This document shows, one piece after another, positions 1-9,800 of a DNA stretch of 64,000 bases. Source of the DNA: Lucinisca nassula. Its lineage: Eukaryota; Mollusca; Bivalvia; Lucinida; Lucinidae. How positions within the stretch are numbered: position 1 is the stretch's first letter; every line of letters starts with the position of its first letter. The DNA lies in NCBI GenBank assembly GCA_963580285.1, contig OY757026.1, forward strand, positions 48,335,143-48,399,142, read 5' to 3'. The notes below the pieces were generated by a model. That model worked only from the letters and a program-made list of their open reading frames with translations. It did no database searches and was not told the DNA's origin. Made by a program: the position numbers and the translations under genes.

Positions 1-64
1 GATCGGCTCAAAAATGACCTAAAATAGTGTTGAATGGGCCGTCAAACTCCAATACAAACAAACG
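1..64 (+). repeat. SINE-B 3' tail fragment
   Basis: The window opens inside a SINE-B copy: GGCTCAAAAATGACCTAAAA, then a GTGTTGA..GGCCGT segment and a CAAACAAAC tail, as in the copies near 25030-25090 and 52300-52370. The head lies outside the window. Confidence 0.75.
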
Positions 65-659
65 CTCTTCGTAGAATCAAATGGAACATCGCTGAGACAC
101 ACTGAACAAAGTGCGAGTCGCTTTGCTCATTGAACTAGAAAGCGCTTGACACGATACAAATCTTCGTTTAGAGAAAAAAATGAAACCTAGTTTGTGTTAA
201 ACAATTTACTCCAATTTTGAATCTATATAAACAAGTTTATCCCATTGAGAAAACGAACCCTGTGTAGCTAAAAAGAGAGAAAATATGCATATCAAACGTG
301 TTTGTAAATCTGCAAAACCCTTCAGGAAAGATCGTACGTGGAAGCTATCTCACTTTGCTCGTGGCCGAAGTCCGTGCACGCTATTTTTATTACTTTTTTC
401 TCTTCCAACCCTTCGACGAGGGGTTTTCTGCTGCTATCAAAGGGATGGGTGTAGATAAGTGACGAAAGTGCTTCAAAGCGAACCTGTTATCAGAATTTTT
501 CTTCTTCGGGCTATGAAAAAATAGGATTTTCTTGAACTTTCCGTTTTCGCTAACAGTCAGTTTTTCGGAGTTTTGTCCCAAGTGTTCTCGGTAACCATGG
601 TAAGCACACAGATAATGAAAGTAGCCAAATAAATGGGAATTTATGCGCCACCTACTGCG
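65..659. other. No recognised feature
   Basis: AT-rich sequence in which I recognise no gene, tandem repeat or terminal repeat. The 63-codon minus-strand reading frame at 390-581 has no family signature. Confidence 0.5.
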
Positions 660-1007
660 CTAGGTGTCAGATTTCTCCAATGGAAGGTATTGAAGAAAGA
701 AATGGAAATACCTGTTTTCCGAACATATATCGTACCCGAACAAACTTCCTAAAGTGTGACGTAAGCACAAATGATAGCTACCACGGAGTTTGTTTCCCGA
801 CAGTGTATTAGAAAAATCTGTAGGAAAGATTACTCCCAGTATTTTAATAGGTATCTGTTCCCAGTTTAAATTGTGTTCACTGCATAGTTTAAAATCTGAA
901 TTCGCCATAGACCCTATTCAGAGAGATTTAGTTTTATCTTCATTTATTTTTAAACCCGATATTGAATAAAATTTGTTCAGTAATTCTAGCGAACAACGGA
1001 TATATTT
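660..1007 (-). pseudogene. Non-LTR retrotransposon reverse transcriptase fragment
   Basis: Read on the minus strand, one frame gives LELLNKFYSISGLKINEDKT, then a TGA, then IGSMANSDFKLCSEHNLNW and IPIKILGVIF. The SGLKIN..KT ... IGS ... LNW ... KILGV order is typical of the region after the catalytic motifs in LINE reverse transcriptases. About 110 codons remain, with one in-frame stop, and both sides run into unrelated repeats. A dead fragment; I cannot assign the clade firmly. Confidence 0.7.
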
Positions 1008-1010
1008 CAT

Positions 1011-1800
1011 TTAACACCAAACAACATACTCCTGCAACAACGCTATATGTTCCATATAAAAAGTAGAAGTAAAACTAAGATCATGAATCGATACAATTAA
1101 CTTACTCCACCCATCAAAGACACCAAAGGGAAAGAAACACAAACATGAAGCGACCAGACCATAATGGAAACCTAAACAAAGGAAGGCCATAAGGACAGTT
1201 TCTTTCCCACAAAATGGCCATATGGCCATCCAAAATAAAAAGACACAAGTGATACACACAGTAAGTAAAAAACAACAACATAAATAAAGTAGAAGTAAAA
1301 CAAAGATCAGGAATTGATACAATTAACTTACTCCATCCATAAAAGACACCAAAGGGAAAGAAATACAAACATTAAGCGACCAGACCATAATGGAAACCTA
1401 AACAAAGGAAGGCCATATGGACAGTTACTTTCCCACAAAATGGCCATATGGCCATCCAAAATTAAAAGACACAAGTGATACACATAAACCGTCACAGAAG
1501 AACCGCCCTGGAACGGTCAGTGGAAAGATTTCCACTGGGGGCTTAAATCGATTTTACGTGGCCACAATCCTCGCTTTAACGTCAAACAACATACTCCTAC
1601 AAAAAACGCCATACATTCCATATAACGCTCTACAGACGTAGATAAGCAGCCGTCGATTAACATCGGTAAGGGGCGTCTTCGGGTCCGACCGGGTGTACAA
1701 TACACCGACGTGTGAAACGTCAAATAACATATTCCTGTAACAACGCCATATATTTCATACAGACACACACGGACGTATAAACCACAGTCATCCATAAACG
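1011..1800. repeat. Tandem dispersed repeat, two 270-bp units plus a third partial set
   Basis: Two adjacent copies (about 1018-1288 and 1289-1562) share a segment containing AAAATGGCCATATGGCCATC. A related set with CAAACAACATACTCCT, CGCCATA and a CGGTAAGGGG stretch follows to 1800. A single + strand copy lies at 39026-39370. The minus-strand reading frames here look hydrophobic only because of base composition, and the repetition argues against a gene. A G-run at 1811-1826 follows. Confidence 0.7.
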
Positions 1801-2147
1801 TCGGTAAGGGGTGGGGGGGGGGGGGGTCTGCGGATTACACTCTCCTGGAGTCCATGTCTGTTGATCTGAACATTGATTTTTGCCATTTTGTCTATGGATT
1901 AATGATTTTGGATTAACGCTTTGGTACTACGACCTAAACTACCTTACAGCGAAATCAAGTGACATAATAGATTTTCCTCTCAAAAACCTTACTAAATATT
2001 CAAATTTTCTCATGAAAATTGGCCCATAAATGTATATTAACATTATAGTTAATATGCAAGAACCATTTTTGACTTTTTTCTGTCTGTAATTGTGCATTTT
2101 ATAGGTTGGTTTTATACAGGTACAGTGGCCATTAATAAGACAAATAC

Positions 2148-2375
2148 TTGACCCCTGCGACAGTTTCAACCCGAACAAGGGCATCAAAAGTAAACAACTC
2201 ACAATATCATAGGTACCAGTCCTATAGTGATGCCCTGAAAAATTCCTTTGTTTCTAGAACTATTCCCCAGTGGAATAGTCTTCCCTCTTCTGTGTTGAAT
2301 GCTAAATATGTTAGACTGCAGAGGAGTTCAAAGCCCGTACAGTGTAAGCTTGAGATTCAGAGGTATGCGTTTTAG
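2148..2375 (+). pseudogene. LINE ORF2 C-terminal remnant
   Basis: The frame reads TPATVSTRTRASK ... YSDALKNSFVSRTIPQWNSL PSSV. The (Y)xNSFVxRTIxxWNSLP pattern is the usual C-terminal end of reverse transcriptases of CR1/jockey-like LINEs. The frame closes at 2375 and non-coding sequence follows, as expected for a 5'-truncated 3' end. It differs from the 660-1007 fragment in orientation and motif. Confidence 0.7.
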
Positions 2376-2779
2376 TATACCTCTGTTATTCAGATTGTAA
2401 ATAGTTTTAAAGACACATTTTTTGATTGTATAACACCCTAATGACCATTTATTAAAGATTGCAGTTTTGAGATAAGATATACTTGGGGTATTATGGTTGC
2501 CATACAGGTAGGGGACCAAGGGAGGGTAATAAATTACCTAGATGTTTAAGAACTATTCATTTACTTGTTTGATAACTACGTCCTGGTTTTTATATTAATG
2601 GAAGAAACATCCGCACTTTTATTCTGTTATATTTTTGTTTTGTTTATTTTTTTATTTTTTTTGTCACCATTGTTTATAATCATTATAAAAACATGCCTAT
2701 TCAAATATATAAGTTAATTTTATCACCACAAATGATTTTTTTTTCACATAAAAATCCTGATATATTTAGTATTTCTGCT

Positions 2780-3130
2780 CAAAACTTATATTGTGGGTAC
2801 TCATTAGAACCGCCTTGGGTAGAAATAAGAAAAGATAATGTATACCCATTTAAACACCAGTTTTATTGTTGAATTGTGAGTATTCGTTTTATGTAAAAGC
2901 ATATCTCGTGTGTCCTCATTAACCGTTAACAATCGTTGTAACGAGGACCCACAATATGTGTTTATGGGCAGGAACAAGAAAGATAATATATACACCCTCT
3001 AAACCCCAGTTTTACATTACAATATGTTTTTACATTAATTGTGAGTACTCTTTAGGACTGAGGCAGTTCTAACGAGGACCCACAATACATGTTTGAGTAG
3101 AAATAAGAAAAATAATGTTTACCCATCTAT
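2780..3130. repeat. Palindrome family 2 copies
   Basis: Copies of the segment with TTGTGGGTACTCATTAGAACCGCCT, TAACGAGGACCCACAA and AGAAATAAGAAAAAT occur here in both orientations. The same words recur near 14530, 17020, 17640, 25140, 31040, 36860, 42260, 44800, 48300 and 60440. Confidence 0.65.
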
Positions 3131-3256
3131 ACCCCACTTTCACTGCATAAAAATGTGGGGTTTAAGAGGTTCTGCTTTCTGATATGATTGTGTCTAAAAA
3201 AGAAACATTTTAATGTTCAGATTGACTGAAACAATAAAATGCTAATGTAGACAATA

Positions 3257-3388
3257 CAGTGAAATTCCGCTATTAAGATCACCTAAAATTAAGACTAATT
3301 TTGCTTCTGGCCACAGTGCCCTCTGGGCAGGGACCACCTTTGGGACTCTTCAAAAGTGGTCTTTAAGAGTGATAGAGGGATTTTACTG
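3257..3388. mobile_element. TA-flanked MITE with CAGTGAAATTCC ends
   Basis: Left end CAGTGAAATTCCGCTATTAA, right end (reverse complement) CAGTAAAATCCCTCTAT, with TA on both sides (3255-3256 and 3389-3390). The interior includes ACCACCTTTGGGACT and AAAAGTGGTCTTTAAG, shared with 34747-35001. No coding capacity. TA duplication and CAGT ends suggest a Tc1/mariner-related donor (inference). Confidence 0.75.
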
Positions 3389-3487
3389 TATATGATTTGT
3401 GTCACCTACTTTAAAAAATAATAATAACATAAATAAATTAATTCATTGATTAAATCTTAAATTAATCAGTTCATTTACCTTTACCGT

Positions 3488-4842
3488 GGCGAAAACTAAT
3501 GTCCGGGAATTGTCCGGGAAATGTCCGGGAATTGTCCGGTAAATGGGGGGTAGTGGTGCGTTATCCCTAATATCTCCACTTCGGGTGGTCAAAAATTAAT
3601 AAAATTAGTATCAAATAAAATTGTAAGCTCCACTCTAAAAGATTATTAAAAAATATTTTTCATTTTTAACATTTTAAGGGTCCATTCCCTGATTGTGACC
3701 TGGGTGTTGGGGTAGTGGTGCGTTAACCCTAATATCTCGACTTCGGGTGGTCAGAAATTAATATAAATTAAAATCAAATAAAAGTTTTAGCTCCATTATA
3801 AAAGATAATTAAAAATTATTTTTCATTTTTAATTTTTAGGGGTCCGTTTTTTTTAAGTTGATTTGTCCGGGTAATTCCCGGATTGTGACCTGGATGTTGG
3901 GGTAGTGGTGCGTTTACCCTAATATCTCGACTTCGGGTGGTCAGAAATTAATAAAAAATAGTATCAAATAAAATATTTTGCTCCATGCTAAAAGATTATT
4001 AAAATTTATTTTTCATTTTTTATATTTAAGGGGTCCGTTTTTTAAAATTGATTTGTCCGGGAAATTCCCGGATTGTGTCCTGGATTTTGTGGGTAGTGGT
4101 GACTTATCCCTAATATCTCCACTTCGGGTCGTCAGAAATTAATAAAATTAGTATCAAATAATGATAATAATGTATGTCGTGTGTTTATTATAAGCGCCTC
4201 AATGGGGCAATTCTAATGAGTGCACACAACATGACTTTATTTTATAGAAGATCACAAAGATATAATAAGTGATCTTTAATTACGGCTCAAGACCTACTTG
4301 GCATTATTATCATTATTTGATACCAATTTCATTAATTTCTGACGACCCGAAGTGGAGATATTAGGGATAAGGCACCACTATCCACAAAATCCAGGACACA
4401 ATCCGGGAATTTCCCAGACAAATAAATAAAAAAATGGACCCCTAAAATATTAAAAATACAAAATAATTTTAATAATATTTTAGAATGGAGCTCAAAAATT
4501 TTATTTGATGCTATTTTTTATTAATTTCTGATCACCCGAAGTCGAGATATTAGGGTTAATGCACCACTACCCCCAACATCCAGGTCACAATCCGGGAATA
4601 TCCCGGACAAATTAACTCCAGAAATGGACCCTTAAAATGTAAAAAATGAAAAATAATTTTTAATAATCTTTTAGAATGGAGCTTTAAATTTTATTTGATT
4701 CTAATTTTATTAATTTATGACCAACCGAAGTGGAGATATTAGGGATAACGCACCACTACCCCCATTTCCCGGACATTTCCCGGATAATTCCCGGACAATT
4801 TCCGGACAATTCCCGGACATTTCTCGGACATTAGTGTGCACC
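3488..4842. mobile_element. Foldback (MULE-like) element with 9-bp target duplication
   Basis: About 1,355 bp. Left end GGCGAAAACTAATGTCCGG and right end GGTGCACACTAATGTCCG (reverse complement) match closely. The 9-mer CTTTACCGT flanks both sides (3479-3487, 4843-4851). Each arm has short repeats of GTCCGGGAAATT, then several roughly 170-190 bp units (TAGTGGTGCGTTA..CCCTAATATCTC ... GGGTCC ... GACCTGGATGTTG). Right-arm units are inverted copies of the left. The 100-200 bp centre holds an AATAATGATAATAATG inverted pair and a palindrome family 2 segment. No ORF. Nine-bp duplications and long arms are typical of Mutator-like foldback elements. Confidence 0.85.
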
Positions 4843-4852
4843 CTTTACCGTG

Positions 4853-5562
4853 TTTGTCTCATTCTTTTCACTTTTTTTATAAAAAAGAAGTAATTTAAAT
4901 TAACATTTTGCTGGAAATAACCTCTGTAAAAATATACCATCACACAAGTTCCCCCTGTAGAGCCCCCTTTTAAACATATCTCTCAGAGAGTCTCTGCTAT
5001 CACCTCATAACCACTTAGATAAGACAAGCCTTTGATGTGCACTACGGTCCGAAGGATATGTTTATTGGAGGTGATTAAACAGGCCACCCCTTGTATATAG
5101 TGACTTCTTTATTTCTATTTTTTTAGCTAAATTCTAAATTTAGCTACGGACCCAACTGAGGTAATGGCCAAGTATGACCGACTCAGTATAATGACAATGA
5201 CAATGACGATGGACTTTTAACCAATTAAGGGCCCCTAAAGGACATATGATCAAAGGAGAAGAATCTCCCTACTATGATTGAACATGATTAGAACAAACAA
5301 ACACAAAAATCAATACCTTACAACCTCATTATTACACTGCTCGTTACACCATTAGTTTTTTGATAACATTGTTTCAGAATAGGTCCCAAATATGCATACA
5401 TTATACAGAAGATTGACAATAATGGTAAACCCCCTCAATATAATCTAAACATATTTATCAGGATATGCATTAGTTCAATAAACAAGGTCTCTGCTTTATA
5501 TCAACAGCAGTGCTACAAATTGGTTGCCAAATAAGACATAATCCTAGGCATAATCAGCTCTA
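4853..5562. other. No recognised feature
   Basis: AT-rich spacer. Short words shared with the following palindromic repeats (GTTTCA, GGTCCCAAA, TGCATACATTATACAGA near 5380-5410) suggest decayed copies, but no boundaries can be set. Confidence 0.4.
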
Positions 5563-5770
5563 TACACCACAACCTCATTATACCACGATTTATTATAACA
5601 CGATTTTGGATATAACACGGTTTCAAGATGGATCCCAAAAATGTATAGATTACATAGAAAAATGACCATAAATGGTCATTTTTCTATATAATCTATACAT
5701 TTTTGTTTGGATATAACACGGTTTCTGTTTTGGACCCCATTAATAGTGCCACAAAGAGGTTCTGGTGTAT
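5563..5770. repeat. Palindromic repeat, copy 1
   Basis: A near-perfect hairpin at about 5637-5706: AAAATGTATAGATTACATAG, then AAAAATGACCATAAATGGTC as the centre, and the mirrored arm. Flanks read ACCACAACCTC and CACGGTTTC on one side and GGATATAACACGGTTTC on the other. Confidence 0.75.
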
Positions 5771-5969
5771 ATACGATATATGTTTACCTCGCGTGAGGCA
5801 CTGCTCAGAATGACTAGTTCTGAATAAGGAAGGCTTCATATGTGAATTTCGAAAGCTCAAATATAATAAAATTTATCAGTATTAGATAGAAGCCAATAAA
5901 TAAACAAGTTTTCTGCTTTATCCCAACAGCAGTGCCAAAGAAGACATAATCCTAGGCATAATCAGCTCT

Positions 5970-6112
5970 ATACACCACAACCTCGTTATAACATGATTCA
6001 TTATAACACGGTTCTGGACACAACACGGTTTCAAGATGGATACCAAAAATGTATAGATTACACAGAAAAATGACCATAAATGGTCATTTTTCTACATAAT
6101 CTATACATAAGT
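5970..6112. repeat. Palindromic repeat, copy 2
   Basis: Second copy of the 5563-5770 repeat: ACACCACAACCTCGTTATAA, CACGGTTTCAAGATGGAT and the hairpin AAATGTATAGATTACACAGA with centre GACCATAAATGGTC at 6047-6110. The right flank is missing. A shared upstream stretch (GACATAATCCTAGGCATAAT at about 5535 and 5945) shows that the duplicated unit is longer than the hairpin. Confidence 0.75.
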
Positions 6113-6665
6113 ATAAGAAGATAGATAGATTTCGCTAAATCCGGCTGATTTCGCTATTATATACCTACCCCTTTTCCGCATTTAGTAAGACCCATAATTC
6201 AACCAATGAAACGATGCTAAAATAATTCTCCTGTACTAATTTGTCAAAGTGAACTTCCTGTGAAAAATCGCTAGAAAGTTTTAATTTCTGTCAAAAATAC
6301 ATCGATTTCAGTAAGAATCCAGGCACATTATGCAAGTCATGTAGGCAAATTGCACTGGTAATATCAGCCCTATAGTTCCATTATTCTGAAATGAATGAAA
6401 GGCACCAGATCTTGTACAGTGACCCGAATATAGAAATTTGACAGTTGTCATGCGGTTTTCACCATGTCTCTTTGTTCTTATGAGCCTTCATTTTAAAGAC
6501 CCCAGTGTGTAAATAAAGCAATTATTGAACAGGCGAGACCAAATAAACTTTAAGATGAGATGAAAGCTTACGATTGGAGCATAACTTGAAGTTGGAATGA
6601 TATCCCTTTCATTTGTTCACACCACAATTATCCAGGATTAAACTGAATCAGGTTACTGTAACAAC
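6113..6665. other. Region upstream of CCNY start codon
   Basis: Single-copy-looking AT-rich sequence before the CCNY ATG. I see no TATA box at a useful distance or other promoter element I would defend. A possible 3' splice site, ATTATCCAG, ends at 6633, so the last 32 bp could be 5' UTR of a spliced exon. Confidence 0.35.
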
Positions 6666-6849
6666 ATGGGTAACAAGCATTGCTGTGTTTACAAAGGTAG
6701 AAAGAATAAAAGCAGTGAGGAAATCTACCGTCAGTCTATTCACAGTCATGTTGTACAATTTGATGATGCAGTAGTAACAGGAGACGACAAAAGTTTCTCC
6801 TCACAAACTGGTGTGAGGCATATCAGTGAAAGGGAAAACTTCCCTGAAG
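6666..6849 (+). CDS. CCNY: CCNY coding exon 1 (residues 1-61 plus 1 nt)
   Basis: Starts at ATG in a good animal context (aacaacATGG: A at -3, G at +4) and ends before GTGAGA. It encodes the MGNKHCC lipidation head, a poorly conserved stretch, and ISEREN, which matches ISDREN in vertebrate cyclin Y. It ends one base into a codon, as exon 2 needs. A CAG at 6631-6633 could be the acceptor of a 5' UTR exon, so the true first exon may lie further upstream. Confidence 0.93.
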
Positions 6850-9800
6850 GTGAGAACTATTTTCTGTGTACAGATGCAATTAAGTCCTATCTAGCCCATT
6901 GAAGGATGAGGGGAGTACCAAAGCCCAACAGCACAAACATTCCAGATCTGCAGAAAGAAAGGGTGACAGGACATTTCGGCCCCTGACAAACTCTGCCCCT
7001 AAAATTAGAATATGTATATATTAGTGTTGGAATTGACTTATTACCAAACTATTACACATATTTTTAATGTACATATGCCTAATTACATTTTGAACACATT
7101 TTGATGAAATTATGAGTAACCCATCTCACATGAGTTAAATGAACCTAATGCCGTTGATTGAATCGCTGCTGTGGGTCCACTGTCACTCACCTTCCGATGT
7201 AATTAATAAACTAATTGATTGATTTGCATGTAATTAGCAGAGTTCCCACTCAAGCAAAATCTTACGTGAATCACACAAAGAAAATAAAGATCACGTACAA
7301 TTTTTTTCCGTCGGGCGAGATTTCGCCCGTCCGAAATTGACTCGGACGAACCGGCCGATTTTTTTCAAGCGTGCGAATTTGGCGGGGGCCAATCGGCCGA
7401 TTCGCTGAAATAGATTTGGGACAAGTCGCAGACTTGAATCCGTCGCATAGTAGACAGGGCTTTAGATAAGGCTGCGTACCGCGTAAATTACGAAAATAAT
7501 TGGGAGGATACTCCTTTTTTTCAAATCTGCTGCGTATCAGGTACGAAAAACAAATTAGCATTACGCATTTAATATTTTTTGAGAGCGTATTTGGAACGCA
7601 CGTGAAATAAATGACGTGTGTAATAAAAGGCGGGAAATTCTCACACGGGAAAATTATGCATTCATAAATTATTTCAAGGGAATCAAGTTTTATTGGGGTT
7701 GGGGTTACGGTCCTTTCAAGATTATATCACATATAGAGCCGATCCGATCGTTAATCAGGTGGGCGTAAACCGAAGTAATCTGAACTACAGTAAGACGAGC
7801 GAGCAGTAAAGTCTCGGATCATGTCAGCCCATGCGCGCAAGCCTTCATTAGCCGTATTGATTGGATGAGCAGGTCATTGCTCAACAGTATCGACGCGCAT
7901 CAGTCTGCGAATCGCTGATTTTACAAGCTGGGTTATCCAAACGGACTTGCGTAGTTGCTGCGCATGTTGTTCTGACTTACATAGTGGTTGCGCATGCTGG
8001 TCTAAGTCTTCGAGTATCGTGCGACCAGTGAAGACTCGGAGTAGCCTGCGCATCATTGCAACCTGCTCAGTCTTCGCTGACCCCAAGAGCCTTTTGCATG
8101 TCTACTCAGAGATAGGTGAGAAAAATGGTTTCCCGGGTTGCGCATGTTGATCTTGGTCTTTGCAAGGTGTTGTGCGACGCAGCTCGGTATACACACTGTT
8201 TACTTGTAATACTGTCGCAGACTGATCAAGCTGATCAGAGTCTTTGCAGATCATTGGCAACCAGTGAAGACGCACGTTCAGCCCGAGTTCTGAAACGTCA
8301 AAATTTAATAACATGGATAATTATTGAGTAGTCTCCCTTGAACAGATTACTTATTCAGTCATCGGTTATTTTTTGTATTGCTTTAATAACACGCTTTCAG
8401 ATGAATCAAACAAATTATTTTTTATTTAAATATTATAATTCTATATTAAAAGATACCTATAAGTTAAATGTTCAAATGTTTTTTTTTAAATAATAAACGT
8501 GGCTATTGCTTAGACCCAGTACACCACTTACTTGTGAAATGCATGTAAATATAAAAGTATGTAATTCCAATGCAGAGTTCAGTACCATTAGCTTCACTAG
8601 CGAGTGAGAAGCCATTGATCATAATGATTTTGATAACTCATGCCCTACCCAGTGCCCTAACCAGCCCAGCGCCCCTCTGCCCTTAAATCCTAGCTGGAGC
8701 ACTGCAAACCTTAAGTTCTTTTCAGCCGATCAGGAGTTCGTCTCTGCCGCACTTTTTGTGAAAAAGGTCCTGACAGATTTTTGACCCAGTAACTGGTTCC
8801 GATTATAACATTGCCTGTAAGAAAACACGATGGGTCCCACGATCGAAGGGTGGAAGAAAATAAATATCCATGGACAATATATGATGAAATTGAGAATATG
8901 GTTTTGAAAAGGAATTATAAAAGTTTTAAAGAATATGAGTTTCATTCCATATCTTGGACAATAAAGTGAAGCTGATATTCTAATTTTTTAGAAACTCTTT
9001 GGCCACAATAATCAGCCATTGAAGTCCTGCTATCCGCCAAGAGAACTGAACCCCAAAAGTTAGATTTCTCCGTCAACAAACTGCTCAGAAGAGATTTCAA
9101 TATGGCATTGTTTTGTCTGATTTGTGGCCAGGCATACTGCTTGTTCTCTAATAGACACAGATATTGAATATGTTGTGTATCTATAAGAAAACAAACAGTA
9201 CACCTGGCCACAAATCAGTCCATAAAAACATTGTGTCGAGGCTGCAAAATAAAGTTTTTTTGTTTATTTTTCAGTACTGTTTAAAAATTTCTTGTTACTC
9301 CTTTTTTTAAAAAAGGACGAGTACTGTACTCTTTGGAAAAAAAAATTATCTAAAGCCCTGAGTAGAGCTTCCACGCATCCGAAATTTACTGGGGCGAACC
9401 GGCCGATTTTTTTTGAGCGTCCGAAATTGACGGGGGCGAATCGGCCCATTCGCTGAAATAGATCTTTGACAACCCGCAGACTTGAATCCGGCGCATAGAA
9501 CTTCCGCGCATCCGAAACCGGCCGATTTTTTTCCCGAGCGTCCAAAATTGACGGGCGCGAATCAATGAGATGAAACCACCACTACAGTTATTTCTGCACG
9601 CAATCGGTAAATGACGTCATCGGACCCCAGCAACCCCACACGTGTCTATTGTTTTATCTTAATGGGGCGTATCTCTTTCATAAAAAATTGTTTGGAAACG
9701 GTAAAAAAAATTCTCGATAGCAAAACGGTTGTGGAAAACAGCGCTTTCTGTAAGCTCGGTGTCAATAACCAACAACAGCATACAGATGTGTTTACACAAA

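Noticed and set aside
1011..1520. Hydrophobic minus-strand frames of 84-103 codons that look like membrane proteins
   Set aside because: They are tandem copies of a dispersed repeat that also occurs at 39026-39370; the hydrophobicity comes from T-rich sequence.
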